From positions 465,514 to 529,513 of the forward strand of contig NZ_AVFL01000002.1 in NCBI RefSeq assembly GCF_000576635.1: a stretch of 64,000 nucleotides of DNA, given 5' to 3'. The translations under genes and the position numbers were made by a program. The notes under the pieces are model-generated. The model was not told where the DNA came from and searched no databases. It saw nothing but the letters and a program-made list of their open reading frames with translations. Positions 38,308 to 48,011 of the stretch are shown one piece after another (position 1 is the stretch's first letter; each line of letters starts with the position of its first letter). The DNA is from Skermanella stibiiresistens SB22 (GTDB lineage Bacteria > Pseudomonadota > Alphaproteobacteria > Azospirillales > Azospirillaceae).

Positions 38308-39123
38308 TCAGGGAATTAGAACATCCGTAACGAACTTGACACCGGGGTATCCCAATGTGAGCAGGAGAAACGCCAGGAGAACGAACCGCGCGGCGCGCCT
38401 TCCCCTGACCCCTGTCGCGGCATGGGCGATCAGCAAGCCGCCGATGACCACGAAGGTGGCGACAGAAAGTACTGTCTTGTGATCGACTCGAAACAGGATG
38501 CCCTGCTCGAAATACAGCACCGACATTCCCGTCGCCAGACCCATCCCCAGCACGATCTCCGACGCCACCAGCAGGCGGCCCTGGAGCTGCTCGCTGTCCG
38601 CCATGGGGGGAAGCATCCGAGTCAAGGCGCTCGGCCGCTTCTCCTTCAGCGCGCGCTCCTGGAGGAACGCCGCCAGCGCCGCCACGGCGGACAGGGTCAG
38701 CAACGCATAGGTCGTGACCGACACGATGATGTGGATGTCGACCCAAACGGTCGGCGCCGACGCGCTCAAGGTCGGGTCCGGCGCCTCGACCGTCGCGGTG
38801 GCGAACAAGCCGACCAGCAGCAGGTAGGGCAGCAGCAGGGGCATCAGCCTCCAGCCGGAGCGTGTCGTCAGGCAGATCCCCGTGAACAGCACCATGCAGG
38901 TGGCGATACTGACCCAGAGGGTGGTGGACAACCCCGTTCGCCACGTGCCGTCGAGCTGGATCAGCGCCCAGGTCACCGGACCGGCGACCGCCACCGCCAG
39001 CGACGCCCAGAATGGCAGGTCCGGCCCTGCTCCCTGGCGGAACCCGCTCCGGACATAGGCCAGCAGCGAGGCCGGCATCAGCGCCAGCAAGGCGGTCAGA
39101 CTGGAAATGACGTTGAGCAGCAT
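38308..39123 (-). CDS. CcsA/YpjD-type cytochrome c assembly family membrane protein
   Basis: 271 residues from ATG 39123, preceded by GGAAG. About eight hydrophobic helices span most of the length. Conserved histidines lie in WVDIHIIVSVTTYALLTL and near the C-terminus in DHKTVLSVATF and LLIAHAATGVRG, the pattern of the YpjD/CcsA cytochrome c assembly domain. The tryptophan-rich WWD motif of true CcsA/CcmC is not seen, so a heme-handling role is by family only. It lies about 170 bases upstream of dusB in the same direction. Neither ffh nor corC, its usual neighbours in other proteobacteria, is adjacent. Confidence 0.85.
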   Translation of the reverse strand: MLLNVISSLTALLALMPASLLAYVRSGFRQGAGPDLPFWASLAVAVAGPVTWALIQLDGTWRTGLSTTLWVSIATCMVLFTGICLTTRSGWRLMPLLLPYLLLVGLFATATVEAPDPTLSASAPTVWVDIHIIVSVTTYALLTLSAVAALAAFLQERALKEKRPSALTRMLPPMADSEQLQGRLLVASEIVLGMGLATGMSVLYFEQGILFRVDHKTVLSVATFVVIGGLLIAHAATGVRGRRAARFVLLAFLLLTLGYPGVKFVTDVLIP

Positions 39124-39273
39124 GTTCTTCCGATCTTGGTTCCCGGCCGCGGTTCCCGATACCACCACAAAGCTCAGGAGCCTTCCGCTGGAATACAACC
39201 TCTTTCACCGCTTCGGAAACCATTTACGGCTGGTCGGCGCTCCACGACACATCGAACCGCCCAATCGGACGGC

Positions 39274-39302
39274 TTGGCGTGGCCAGTCCGACCGGCTAGG
39301 CT
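39274..39302 (+). promoter_or_regulatory. candidate promoter of ispDF
   Basis: TTGGCG (39274-39279), a 17-base spacer and TAGGCT (39297-39302) lie 50 bases upstream of the ispDF ATG in the divergent gap. Confidence 0.4.
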
Positions 39303-39351
39303 GCGCGCCACCTGACTTGCCAGGCTTGACCCGATAGTTCCGGACCAGACG

Positions 39352-40524
39352 ATGACCTCATGTGTGGCGCTGATCGTCGCCGCCGGCAGCGGCGAACGCT
39401 TCGGCGGCGACCGCCCGAAACAATACCAGCGATTGGCGGGCCGCGCGGTTCTCCATCATACCATCTCCACCTTCCTGCGCCATCCGGCGGTGGACGCCGT
39501 CCAGGTGGTGATCCAGCCAGCCCACCGCGAGCTTTACGACGCGGCGGTGGCGGATCTCGCGCTGCCGGAACCGGTTGCGGGAGGCGCAACCCGCCAGGAT
39601 TCGGTTCGCCTCGGTCTGGAACGGCTGGCGGCGCTCGATCCCGTCCCCGGTTTCGTGCTGATCCACGATGCCGCCCGGCCGCTGGTGGACGACGCCACCA
39701 TCCAGGCGGTCCGTGACCGCCTGGACGCCGTGCCGGCCGCCATCGCGGCGGTCGCGGTGACCGACACGCTGAAGCGCGGCGTGGCGGGTCTGATCGGCGG
39801 CACGGTCGAGCGCGCCGGCCTATGGCGGGCGCAGACACCGCAGGGCTTCCGCTTCGCCGATATCCTGGGTGCCCACCGTGAGTTCGCGGGGGCGGAACTG
39901 ACCGACGACGCGGCGGTGGCCGAGCGGGCGGGTCTGGAGGTGGCCTTGGTCGAAGGAAACGCGGATAACTTGAAAGTGACCAACCAGGACGATCTGGCGC
40001 GCGCCGCCATGCTGATGAACGCCTCCCTGCTCACGCTGCCCGACATCCGCACCGGCCAGGGATTCGACGTCCACCGCTTCGCCCCCGGCGACCATGTCGT
40101 GCTGTGTGGGGTGGCGGTACCGCATGACGCCCGTCTGGAGGGGCACTCCGACGCCGATGTCGGGCTCCACGCGCTGACCGACGCCATCCTGGGCGCCCTG
40201 GGCTCGGGCGATATCGGCAGCCACTTTCCGCCAAGCGATCCCCAATGGCGCGGCGCCGACAGCGCCATGTTCCTGCGCCACGCCGTCGATCTGGTCCGCC
40301 AGCGTGGCGGCATGATCGCCCACGCCGACGTGACGCTGATCTGCGAGCGGCCCAAGATCGGGCCGCATCGTGACGCGATGGTTGCCCGCATGGCCGAGCT
40401 GCTCGGCATCGCGCCGGACCGCGTCAGCGTCAAGGCGACCACGACGGAGCGGCTGGGCTTCACCGGGCGCGGCGAGGGTATCGCCGCCCAGGCCGTCGCC
40501 ACCGTCCGCCTCCCGGTCAGCTAA
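39352..40524 (+). CDS. ispDF: bifunctional IspD/IspF enzyme of the MEP isoprenoid pathway
   Basis: A 390-residue fusion. Residues 1-225 are IspD, 2-C-methyl-D-erythritol 4-phosphate cytidylyltransferase, with [20 protein letters not shown] and [13 protein letters not shown]. Residues about 230-390 are IspF, MEcPP synthase, with [11 protein letters not shown] (metal ligands Asp and His in DVH), [19 protein letters not shown] and a C-terminal [20 protein letters not shown]. The two steps are separated by the CDP-ME kinase reaction, yet the fusion is standard in alphaproteobacteria. The fusion is intact with no frameshift. Confidence 0.98.
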   Translation: MTSCVALIVAAGSGERFGGDRPKQYQRLAGRAVLHHTISTFLRHPAVDAVQVVIQPAHRELYDAAVADLALPEPVAGGATRQDSVRLGLERLAALDPVPGFVLIHDAARPLVDDATIQAVRDRLDAVPAAIAAVAVTDTLKRGVAGLIGGTVERAGLWRAQTPQGFRFADILGAHREFAGAELTDDAAVAERAGLEVALVEGNADNLKVTNQDDLARAAMLMNASLLTLPDIRTGQGFDVHRFAPGDHVVLCGVAVPHDARLEGHSDADVGLHALTDAILGALGSGDIGSHFPPSDPQWRGADSAMFLRHAVDLVRQRGGMIAHADVTLICERPKIGPHRDAMVARMAELLGIAPDRVSVKATTTERLGFTGRGEGIAAQAVATVRLPVS

Positions 40525-40550
40525 CGCGCCTAAGGTGAAAGGACCCGCCG

Positions 40551-41036
40551 ATGCTCCCCGATGACGTGCTGGAACGCGCCCGCTCCGTCCTGAAGGCCTA
40601 TGACACGGCCGGGCTCAAGCTCGCGACCGCCGAATCCTGCACCGGCGGACTGGTCGCCAGCGCCCTGACCGAGATCCCCGGCTCGTCCAGCGTGGTCGAG
40701 CGCGGATTCGTCACCTATTCGAACGAGGCGAAGACGGAGTTGATCGGCGTTCCCGCCGACCTGATCGCCCGGGTTGGCGCGGTCAGCGCCGAGGTCGCGG
40801 AGGCCATGGCGATCGGCGCCGTCGCCCATTCCCGCGCCGACGTGGCGGTCGCCATCACCGGCATCGCGGGGCCGGGAGGCGAGACGCCGGGCAAGCCGGT
40901 CGGGCTGGTCCATTTCGGCGTCGCCCGCCGCGATGGCGGGGTCAGGCTGGAGCGGCGGGTGTTCCCCGGCGACCGGTCGGCCGTCAGGCGCGCGGCGGTG
41001 CTGTTCGCGCTCGACCTCGCCGCCGATGCCGTCTAG
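40551..41036 (+). CDS. pncC: CinA-family nicotinamide-nucleotide amidohydrolase
   Basis: A 161-residue stand-alone CinA C-terminal domain. The nucleophile region LATAESCTGGLVASALTE has Ser29. GFVTYSNEAKTELIGVP and AVAITGIAGPGGETPGKPVGLV are the family signatures. It deamidates NMN to nicotinate mononucleotide in pyridine salvage. It starts 26 bases after ispDF. Its stop shares the palindrome CTAG with the stop of the convergent nuclease gene. Confidence 0.93.
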   Translation: MLPDDVLERARSVLKAYDTAGLKLATAESCTGGLVASALTEIPGSSSVVERGFVTYSNEAKTELIGVPADLIARVGAVSAEVAEAMAIGAVAHSRADVAVAITGIAGPGGETPGKPVGLVHFGVARRDGGVRLERRVFPGDRSAVRRAAVLFALDLAADAV

Positions 41037-42007
41037 GGCGTCAGGTAGAGGTCCCTCACGCTCGCCAGCCTGACCCGCGTGCCGGGATCGGCCCGCTCGA
41101 ACACGTCGAGCGCCGCGTAGCGGCTGAGATCCAAGCCGGTCTCCCGGGCCAATCCGGCGATACTCACCTGGGTATCCTGGAAGTCGCCAAAGACCAGTGC
41201 TCGGGTCCGGGTCGGCAACACGCGCGCTTGCGAGCGCTGATAGCCGATCGCGGTCAACGCGCGGGTCGCGGCGTTGGTGAAAACGATGATCTTCCAGAAA
41301 CCAAGGGGAATGGGCACGTCGTAGTATACCGGATCGTCCTCGTCGAACACGGGTCCGGTGATCGCCGTGACCCGGATGTTCTCCTGGTCCGTGTTGTCGA
41401 GGACGTAGTCCTCCAACTCCAGCCAGATGCCCCCATTGAACTCCTGGCGCTGCGGGCAGGCGTTGGTCGCGTGGAAGGTGTCGGCATCGGCCTGTTTGGC
41501 GGTCTTCTTGTCGCCCCAGTTCGGGTCCTCCCGCCGCGTCATGTGACCCCGGCTGAAGAATCCCCTGCCGTCGTCGCCGTAGACGCCATCGACGATTTGA
41601 TATTCCTTGCCGATGCGGGGATCGAAGCGCCAGACATTGGTGCGCTTGACCGTCCGGTCCGACTTGGCGCCATCGATGTTGACGGCGCTGAACAGCGGCA
41701 GGCGCCGCCGCGTCGAAACCTTGACCGAGAAATGGGTATACTTCAGTTCGTGTGGATCATCCCCGGCGCGGAGGGCCGACGGATCCACCCCGGCAACCTC
41801 CCAGTGCCCCGTTCCGGGCAGTGGCAACGGCTTCGCGGCATCCACGAAGGCCGGATCATAGCCACCGCGGCCGGCATAGTCCTCCATCGGCCAAGGCTGC
41901 TTGGCGACACGCCGCGCCGTCACCCCCATTCCCGCCGAGGCCGCCACCGGGCCGAAGCGCCGGAGCGCGCCGTCCAGGGCGTCCGTCTTCGATTTGGTCT
42001 TCGCCAT
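41033..42007 (-). CDS. DNA/RNA non-specific endonuclease (NUC1, beta-beta-alpha metal)
   Basis: 324 residues from ATG 42007, behind GGGAGG; GTG 42010 is too close to it. The nuclease core shows FFSRGHMTRREDPNWGD with the general-base His155 in SRGH, where most family members have DRGH, and ATNACPQRQEFNGGIW with the predicted metal ligand Asn182. The C-terminal part matches the family's VPIPLGFWKIIVF. No signal peptide or membrane segment is seen, unlike secreted NucA-type enzymes. There is no obvious immunity gene beside it. The N-terminal ~95 residues are not conserved to my eye. Confidence 0.88.
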   Translation of the reverse strand: MAKTKSKTDALDGALRRFGPVAASAGMGVTARRVAKQPWPMEDYAGRGGYDPAFVDAAKPLPLPGTGHWEVAGVDPSALRAGDDPHELKYTHFSVKVSTRRRLPLFSAVNIDGAKSDRTVKRTNVWRFDPRIGKEYQIVDGVYGDDGRGFFSRGHMTRREDPNWGDKKTAKQADADTFHATNACPQRQEFNGGIWLELEDYVLDNTDQENIRVTAITGPVFDEDDPVYYDVPIPLGFWKIIVFTNAATRALTAIGYQRSQARVLPTRTRALVFGDFQDTQVSIAGLARETGLDLSRYAALDVFERADPGTRVRLASVRDLYLTP

Positions 42008-42052
42008 CACGACCTCCCGGTGCGGAACCCCTTATCGTCGCGACGCGCTGGG

Positions 42053-42526
42053 TCAGGCCGGCGTCGAGTTGGTCGCCGCCGCTGGAGCCGCGCCGGTGCC
42101 GTAGAGCTGCCGAGCCCTGCCCTCGAAGGCGGCGACCATCCGGCGCACCGCCTCGTTGAACAGGACGCCGATGATCTTCTGCAGCATCTTCGAGCGGAAC
42201 TCGAAGTCGACATAGAAGTCGATCAGGCAGCCGCCGTTCTCCGCCGGGTGGAAGCCCCAGTGGTTGTTCAGGTAGCTGAATGGACCCTCGGTGTACGACA
42301 CGTCGATCCGGTCGGGCGGCCCCAGCGTGACCTTGGACGTGAACCGCTCCCGGATCATCTTGAACCCGATGATCAGGTCGGCGTAGACGACCTCCCCCTC
42401 CCGCTTGCGGATCCGGGCCGCGAGGCACCAGGGAAGGAATTCCGGATAGCGTTCGATATCGGCCACGAGGTCGTACATCTGCTCGGGCGTGTAGGGCAGT
42501 ACCCGCTTTTCCGCGTGTGTCGGCAT
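42053..42526 (-). CDS. Coq10/RatA-type START-domain protein
   Basis: A 157-residue SRPBCC/START fold. YTPEQMYDLVADIERYPEFLPWC is the family signature, followed by VYADLIIGFKMIRERFTSKV, and WGFHPAENGGCLIDFYVDFEF. Homologues bind ubiquinone (Coq10) or were named RatA toxin in E. coli; the ubiquinone role is the better supported. It ends with an Ala-rich tail. It lies nine bases after lipA, a conserved neighbour in alphaproteobacteria. Confidence 0.92.
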   Translation of the reverse strand: MPTHAEKRVLPYTPEQMYDLVADIERYPEFLPWCLAARIRKREGEVVYADLIIGFKMIRERFTSKVTLGPPDRIDVSYTEGPFSYLNNHWGFHPAENGGCLIDFYVDFEFRSKMLQKIIGVLFNEAVRRMVAAFEGRARQLYGTGAAPAAATNSTPA

Positions 42527-42535
42527 CAGGTTTCC

Positions 42536-43495
42536 TTAGGATGCGGCGGCCAGGGCCAGCTTGGCGTCGCGCGCGGCGCGCATCCGTCGGAAATCGTCAC
42601 CCGCGTGATAGGACGAGCGGGTGAGCGGTGAACTGGAGACCATCAGGAACCCCTTGCCGCGCGCGATCGAGGCGTAGCTCTCGAACTCGTCCGGTGTCAC
42701 GAAGCGGTCCACCGCCGCGTGCTTGGGGGTCGGCTGGAGATACTGGCCGATGGTCAGGAAATCCACGTCGGCCGCCCGGAGGTCGTCCATCACCTGCAAA
42801 ACTTCTTCCTTGGTCTCGCCAAGCCCGACCATGATGCCGGACTTCGTGAAGAGGCCGGGTTCCAGCTCCTTCGCACGGGACAACAAGTTCAGCGAGGTAA
42901 AGTAACGGGCACCCGGCCGGATCGTTGGATAAAGCCGCGGCACGGTTTCCAGATTGTGGTTGAACACGTCCGGCAGCGCCCGCGCGACATGCTCGACGGC
43001 ACCCTTCTTCCGCATGAAGTCGGGCGTCAGGATCTCGATCGTCGTACCGGGCGAGGTCTCGCGGATCCGCCGGATCACGCGGGCGAAATGATCGGCGCCG
43101 CCGTCCTCCAGGTCGTCTCGGTCGACCGAGGTGATGACGACATGCTCCAGTCCCAGCGTGCCCACCGCCTCCGCGACGTTGTCCGGCTCATGCGGGTCGA
43201 GCAGGTCGGGACGGCCGGTCGCGACGTTGCAGAAGGCGCAGGCGCGGGTGCAGACGGCGCCCAGGATCATGAAGGTCGCGTGCTTCTTCTTCCAGCACTC
43301 GCCGATGTTGGGGCAAGCCGCCTCCTCGCAGACCGTGTTCAGCTTAAGTCCGCGCATCAGTCGTCGCGTCTCGGCGTATTCGGCCGAAACGGGTGCCTTG
43401 ACCCTGATCCAGTCCGGTTTGCGCTGCACCGGGTTGTCCGGCCGGTGGGCCTTTTCCGGATGGCGGACGCGGTCGATCGGGGGGGAAGCGGTCAT
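42536..43495 (-). CDS. lipA: lipoyl synthase
   Basis: 319 residues from ATG 43495 ([18 protein letters not shown]); ATG 43513 adds six residues. It is a radical SAM enzyme inserting two sulfurs into octanoyl domains. The auxiliary cluster Cys are in [19 protein letters not shown], the radical-SAM cluster is [14 protein letters not shown] (CxxxCxxC), and the C-terminal [12 protein letters not shown] holds the RSSY serine ligand. It lies directly downstream of the pyruvate dehydrogenase genes, whose E2 and E1-beta subunits both need lipoate. Confidence 0.97.
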   Translation of the reverse strand: MTASPPIDRVRHPEKAHRPDNPVQRKPDWIRVKAPVSAEYAETRRLMRGLKLNTVCEEAACPNIGECWKKKHATFMILGAVCTRACAFCNVATGRPDLLDPHEPDNVAEAVGTLGLEHVVITSVDRDDLEDGGADHFARVIRRIRETSPGTTIEILTPDFMRKKGAVEHVARALPDVFNHNLETVPRLYPTIRPGARYFTSLNLLSRAKELEPGLFTKSGIMVGLGETKEEVLQVMDDLRAADVDFLTIGQYLQPTPKHAAVDRFVTPDEFESYASIARGKGFLMVSSSPLTRSSYHAGDDFRRMRAARDAKLALAAAS

Positions 43496-43564
43496 GATTC
43501 CATCAAGCTCCATATGCCTGTGCCAGAAGTGTAACGCTTCGGCCCGGACATCAAGGTGCGAATT

Positions 43565-43601
43565 GACCCAAGCGCCGCCGAAAGCCGGCGGCGCTTGGGT
43601 C
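43565..43601 (-). terminator. 16-bp hairpin after lpdA
   Basis: A perfect inverted repeat, GACCCAAGCGCCGCCG (43565-43580) and CGGCGGCGCTTGGGTC (43586-43601), loop AAAGC. It lies between the pdh cluster and lipA. No T-tract follows on either strand, so it may act as a rho-assisted terminator or an mRNA 3'-end stabiliser. Confidence 0.55.
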
Positions 43602-43628
43602 GTTCGTGGTGGGACGCCCGGAGGCTGC

Positions 43629-45032
43629 CTAGTAGTGGATGGCCTTGCCGTAGGCGGCCAGGACCGACTCGTGCATCATCTCCGACAAGGTCGGGTGTGG
43701 GAAGATGGTGTGCATCAGCTCGGTCTCAGTCGTCTCCATGGTCTTGGCGATGCCGTAACCCTGGATCAGTTCCGTCACCTCGGCGCCGATCATGTGCGCG
43801 CCAAGCAACTCGCCCGTCTTGGCGTCGAACACCGTCTTGACCATGCCCTCGGGCTCGCCCAACGCGATCGCCTTGCCGTTCCCGATGAAGGGGAACCGCC
43901 CGACCTTGACCTCGTGGCCGGCGGCCTTGGCCTTGGCCTCGGTCAGCCCGACGCTGGCGACCTGCGGATAGGAGTAGGTGCAGCCCGGAATGTTGGCGAC
44001 GACCAACGGGTGGACACCCTCGACGCCAGCGATCCGCTCGACGCAGATGACGCCTTCATGGCTCGCCTTGTGGGCCAGCCAGGGAGCGCCCACCACGTCG
44101 CCGATCGCGAAGACGCCGGGCTCGTCGGTCTCCAGCCACTCGTTGACCAGGATGTGCGACTTCTCGGTCTTCACCTTGGTGTTCTCGAGGCCGATGTTCT
44201 CGACGTTGCCGACGATGCCGATCGCCAGGATGACGCGGTCGACCGTGATCGTCTCGGACTTGCCGTTGGCCTCGATCGTCGTCGTGACGCTGTCCGCCGA
44301 CTTCTGGAACTCACCGACCTTGGCGCCGGTGAAGATCTTCATGCCCTGCTTCTCGAACGACTTGCGGGCCATGGTGCTGATCTCCTCATCCTCGGCGGGG
44401 AGGATGCGGTCAACCATCTCGGCCACGGTCACCTTGGCGCCCATGTTGAGGTAGAAGCTGGCGAACTCGATGCCGATGGCGCCCGAGCCGATCACCAGGA
44501 TCGACTTGGGCATTGTTTCCGGCACCATCGCGTGGCGATAGGTCCAGACCAGCTTGCCATCGGCCTTCATGTTCGGGAACTCGCGGGCGCGGGCCCCGGT
44601 CGCGATGATGATGTTCTTGGCCTTGAACTCACCGACGCTGGTCGTGCCGTCCTTGTCGACCTTGATCCTGCCCTTGCCCAGCAGGGTCGCGTGGCCGTCG
44701 ATGACGGTGACCTTGTTCTTCTTCAGCAGGTGCTTGACGCCGCCCGAGAGCTGGGAGGCGACGCCGCGCGACCGCTTGACCACCTTCTGCAGGTCGAAAC
44801 TGATCTCCTTGGCGGAGAAGCCGTATTCGTCCAGGTGGTGCAGCATGTGCGACACCTCGGCCGAGCGCAGCAGCGCCTTCGTCGGGATGCAACCCCAGTT
44901 GAGGCAGATGCCGCCCAGGTTCTCGCGCTCCACCACGGCGGCCTTCATGCCAAGCTGCGCCGCGCGGATGGCGGCGACGTAGCCGCCGGGCCCGCCGCCG
45001 ATGACGATGAGATCGAACTCTGTGTCAGCCAT
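43629..45032 (-). CDS. lpdA: dihydrolipoyl dehydrogenase (E3)
   Basis: A 467-residue flavoprotein disulfide reductase. It has the FAD motif [19 protein letters not shown], the redox disulfide [16 protein letters not shown], the NAD motif [16 protein letters not shown], the second FAD contact [18 protein letters not shown], and the C-terminal His-Glu pair in [16 protein letters not shown]. It reoxidises dihydrolipoate in the PDH complex. It is 13 bases after pdhC, the last gene of the pdh cluster. Confidence 0.98.
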   Translation of the reverse strand: MADTEFDLIVIGGGPGGYVAAIRAAQLGMKAAVVERENLGGICLNWGCIPTKALLRSAEVSHMLHHLDEYGFSAKEISFDLQKVVKRSRGVASQLSGGVKHLLKKNKVTVIDGHATLLGKGRIKVDKDGTTSVGEFKAKNIIIATGARAREFPNMKADGKLVWTYRHAMVPETMPKSILVIGSGAIGIEFASFYLNMGAKVTVAEMVDRILPAEDEEISTMARKSFEKQGMKIFTGAKVGEFQKSADSVTTTIEANGKSETITVDRVILAIGIVGNVENIGLENTKVKTEKSHILVNEWLETDEPGVFAIGDVVGAPWLAHKASHEGVICVERIAGVEGVHPLVVANIPGCTYSYPQVASVGLTEAKAKAAGHEVKVGRFPFIGNGKAIALGEPEGMVKTVFDAKTGELLGAHMIGAEVTELIQGYGIAKTMETTETELMHTIFPHPTLSEMMHESVLAAYGKAIHY

Positions 45033-45045
45033 GGGACTTCTCCGG

Positions 45046-46443
45046 TTAGAGCAGCATCGACAGCGGATCTTCGATCAGCTTCTTGAAGGCGGCGAGGAAC
45101 TCGGCGCCAACGGCGCCGTCCACCACCCGGTGGTCAACCGACAGCGTGCAGCTCATGACGGTCGCCACGGCAAGTGCTCCGTCCTTGACGATCGGACGCT
45201 GCTCGCCGGCGCCGACCGCCAGGATGCAGCCCTGCGGCGGGTTGATGATGGCGCCGAACTCGCGGACGCCGAACATGCCCAGGTTGGAGATCGAGAAGGT
45301 GCCGCCCTGGAACTCCTCCGGCTTCAGCTTGCCGTCACGGGCGCGCTTGGCCAGATCCTTCATGGCGTTGGAGATGTCCACCAGGCCTTTGGTCTCGGCC
45401 GCCTTGATGATCGGCGTGATCAGACCGGTCGGGGTGGCGACGGCGACCGAGATGTCGGCGTTCTCGTATTGCAGGATCGCCTCGTCGGTCCAGGCGGCGT
45501 TGGCGGCCGGAACCTTGCGGAGCGCCAAGGCGGTGGCGCGGATGACGAAATCGTTGACCGACAGCTTGTACTCGTCCGACCGGCTGTTCAGCTCGGCCCG
45601 CGTCTTCAGCAGCTGGTCGATCTGGAGGTCGACCGTCAGGTAGAAGTGCGGGACGGTCTGCTTGGCCTCGGTCAGGCGGCGCGCGATGACCTTGCGCATG
45701 CCCGAGTTCGGGATCTCGCGGAACTTCATGCCCAGTTTGGTCGAGAAGTCCTTGGCGTCGACGCCGGCCGGCTTCTGGGCCGACGGTACCGCCGCCGGGG
45801 ACTGGGCCGCGGCCTGTCCGGCAGCTTGCGACGGAGCCGCCTTCGGAGCCTCGGTCTTGGCGGCTTCGGCTGGCTTGGCGCCCTTCTTGGCGCCGCCACC
45901 GGCGACCGCGGCCTCGACGTCGTGCTTGACGATCCTGCCGTTGGGTCCGCTGCCCTGGATCTGGCCCAGGTCCAGGCCGGCCTGCTCGGCCATGCGCTTG
46001 GCGAGGGGGCTGGCGAAGACCCGGCCACCGTCCTTGGCGGCGGGAGCCGCCGGCGCTTGGGCCGGAGCCAGAGCGCTCTCGGACTTGGCCGCCGGAGCGG
46101 GCGCCGCCGCCGGTGCCGGAGCGTTCCCGACACCCTCGGCGGGCTTGTCGGCGGGCTTCGGCGCGGGCTTGCCGCCGCCGTCCAGCGCGGAGGCGTCCTC
46201 GCCGTCCTCCAGCAGCAGCGCGATCACTTGGTTGACCGCGACTCCCTGGGTCCCCTCGGCGACGATGATCTTGCCGAGCGTGCCCTCGTCGACCGCCTCG
46301 ACTTCCATCGTGGCCTTGTCGGTCTCGATCTCGGCGATGACATCGCCGGATTTGATCGCGTCGCCTTCCTTCTTGAGCCACTTCGCGAGGTTGCCCTCGG
46401 TCATCGTCGGCGACAGGGCCGGCATCGTGATTTCAATAGGCAT
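45046..46443 (-). CDS. pdhC: pyruvate dehydrogenase E2, dihydrolipoamide acetyltransferase
   Basis: 465 residues. A single N-terminal lipoyl domain ([19 protein letters not shown], lipoylated Lys near 43) is followed by an Ala/Pro linker, the peripheral-subunit-binding domain ([20 protein letters not shown], about 145-180), another Ala/Pro linker and the catalytic CAT domain with the active-site motif [19 protein letters not shown] near the end. Also called aceF or pdhC. The linker composition (Ala, Pro, Lys) is normal for swinging arms. Confidence 0.97.
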   Translation of the reverse strand: MPIEITMPALSPTMTEGNLAKWLKKEGDAIKSGDVIAEIETDKATMEVEAVDEGTLGKIIVAEGTQGVAVNQVIALLLEDGEDASALDGGGKPAPKPADKPAEGVGNAPAPAAAPAPAAKSESALAPAQAPAAPAAKDGGRVFASPLAKRMAEQAGLDLGQIQGSGPNGRIVKHDVEAAVAGGGAKKGAKPAEAAKTEAPKAAPSQAAGQAAAQSPAAVPSAQKPAGVDAKDFSTKLGMKFREIPNSGMRKVIARRLTEAKQTVPHFYLTVDLQIDQLLKTRAELNSRSDEYKLSVNDFVIRATALALRKVPAANAAWTDEAILQYENADISVAVATPTGLITPIIKAAETKGLVDISNAMKDLAKRARDGKLKPEEFQGGTFSISNLGMFGVREFGAIINPPQGCILAVGAGEQRPIVKDGALAVATVMSCTLSVDHRVVDGAVGAEFLAAFKKLIEDPLSMLL

Positions 46444-46460
46444 CTAGTGTCCCCCCGAAA

Positions 46461-46484
46461 GCGCGCCGCCAGTTCACGGCGCGC
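46461..46484 (-). other. intercistronic hairpin pdhB-pdhC
   Basis: A perfect eight-base stem, GCGCGCCG (46461-46468) with CGGCGCGC (46477-46484), and an eight-base loop in the 56-base gap. Inference: it may adjust the E2 to E1 ratio by mRNA processing. Confidence 0.35.
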
Positions 46485-46499
46485 CGCCTTGTTGTCGCG

Positions 46500-47897
46500 T
46501 CAGCTCCGGTACAGCACGGCCTTGACGGCCTTCTCGATGTCCTCGGGCTGCGGCAGAGCGAGTTTCTCCAGATTGGCGGCGTAGGGCATCGGCACGTCGG
46601 CGCCATGCACCCGATAGACCGGCGCATCCAGATAATCGAACGCCTGCTCCATCATCAGGGCGGACATCTCGGAACCGATACCGGCGAAGGGCCAGCCTTC
46701 CTCGACCGATACCAGCCGGTTGGTCTTCTTGACGCTGTTGACGATCGTCTCGGTGTCGAGCGGGCGGATGGTCCGGAGGTTGATGACCTCGGCCTCGATG
46801 CCCTGCTCCGCCAGACGCTCGGCGGCGGCCAGCGCCTGCCCCACCATGAACGAGAACGCCGTGATGGTCACGTCCTTGCCGGCGCGCATGATCTTGGCTC
46901 GGCCGATCGGAACGATGAACTCGGGATCTTCGGGCACGTCGAAGCTGTGTCCGTACAGGATCTCGTGCTCCAGGAACACGACCGGGTTGGGATCGCGGAT
47001 CGCCGACTTCAGCAGGCCCTTGGCGTCCGACGCGGAATAGGGCGCCACCACCTTCAGGCCCGGAACGTGGGCGTACCAGGTCGAGTATTCCTGCGAGTGC
47101 TGGGCGGCGACGCGGGACGCGGCACCGTTCGGCCCGCGGAACACGATGGGACAGCCCATCTGGCCGCCGGACATGTAGAGCGTCTTGGCGGCGGAGTTGA
47201 TGATGTGGTCGATCGCCTGCATGGCGAAGTTGAACGTCATGAACTCGACGACCGGCTTCAACCCGTGGAAGGCGGCGCCGACGCCGAGACCGGCGAAGCC
47301 ATGCTCGGTGATCGGGGTGTCGATGACGCGGCGGTCGCCGAACTCCGCCAGCAGACCCTGGGTCACCTTATAGGCGCCCTGGTACTCCGCGACCTCCTCG
47401 CCCATGACGAAGACCTTGTCGTCGCGGCGCATCTCCTCCGCCATCGCGTCGCGCAACGCCTCGCGCACGGTCAGCTTCACGGTCTTCTCGAAATACTTGT
47501 CCTCGTCGCTGGCGGGCGGAGCCGCCTTGGCGCCGGGCGGCGGCTCGACCGGAAGCGTCGGCTTGGTCTCCTCCTCGCCCTTCACCTTCTGGAGGGCGGC
47601 GCTCTTCTGGGTGTCGTCCGAAACCTCGGGCGTCTCCAACTTGTCGGCATCCTCGCCCTCGCCCACCAGGATCGCGATCGGCGTGTTGACCGCGACGCCC
47701 TCGGTGCCCTCGGCGACCAGGATCTTGCCCAGTTTGCCCTCGTCGACCGCCTCGACCTCCATGGTCGCTTTGTCGGTCTCGATCTCAGCCAGGATGTCGC
47801 CCGACTTGACGTCGTCGCCCACCTGCTTGAGCCACTTGGCCAGTTTGCCTTCCGTCATGGTCGGCGACAGCGCTGGCATTGTTACTTCGATCGGCAT
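46500..47897 (-). CDS. pdhB: pyruvate dehydrogenase E1 beta subunit with N-terminal lipoyl domain
   Basis: 465 residues. An N-terminal lipoyl domain (residues 1-78, [16 protein letters not shown] as in E2) and a Pro/Glu linker precede the transketolase-type E1-beta body from about 135: [52 protein letters not shown] and FLEHEILYG. The lipoyl-E1-beta fusion is an alphaproteobacterial feature. With pdhA it decarboxylates pyruvate and acetylates lipoate. Confidence 0.97.
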   Translation of the reverse strand: MPIEVTMPALSPTMTEGKLAKWLKQVGDDVKSGDILAEIETDKATMEVEAVDEGKLGKILVAEGTEGVAVNTPIAILVGEGEDADKLETPEVSDDTQKSAALQKVKGEEETKPTLPVEPPPGAKAAPPASDEDKYFEKTVKLTVREALRDAMAEEMRRDDKVFVMGEEVAEYQGAYKVTQGLLAEFGDRRVIDTPITEHGFAGLGVGAAFHGLKPVVEFMTFNFAMQAIDHIINSAAKTLYMSGGQMGCPIVFRGPNGAASRVAAQHSQEYSTWYAHVPGLKVVAPYSASDAKGLLKSAIRDPNPVVFLEHEILYGHSFDVPEDPEFIVPIGRAKIMRAGKDVTITAFSFMVGQALAAAERLAEQGIEAEVINLRTIRPLDTETIVNSVKKTNRLVSVEEGWPFAGIGSEMSALMMEQAFDYLDAPVYRVHGADVPMPYAANLEKLALPQPEDIEKAVKAVLYRS

Positions 47898-48011
47898 TGC
47901 AGTTCCTCCGGCACCAGTTCCCCGCCCCGCCTTCTTCGTCGGGCGTCAACGGGAGAGGCGGCGCCGGTGGAACCGGCGCGCCTCCGGGTGACCTCAAGCT
48001 GATGTTGCGTC

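Noticed and set aside
43131..45086. 651-codon plus-strand frame across lipA and lpdA
   Set aside because: It spans two real minus-strand genes and the strong hairpin between them; the composition is that of a shadow frame.
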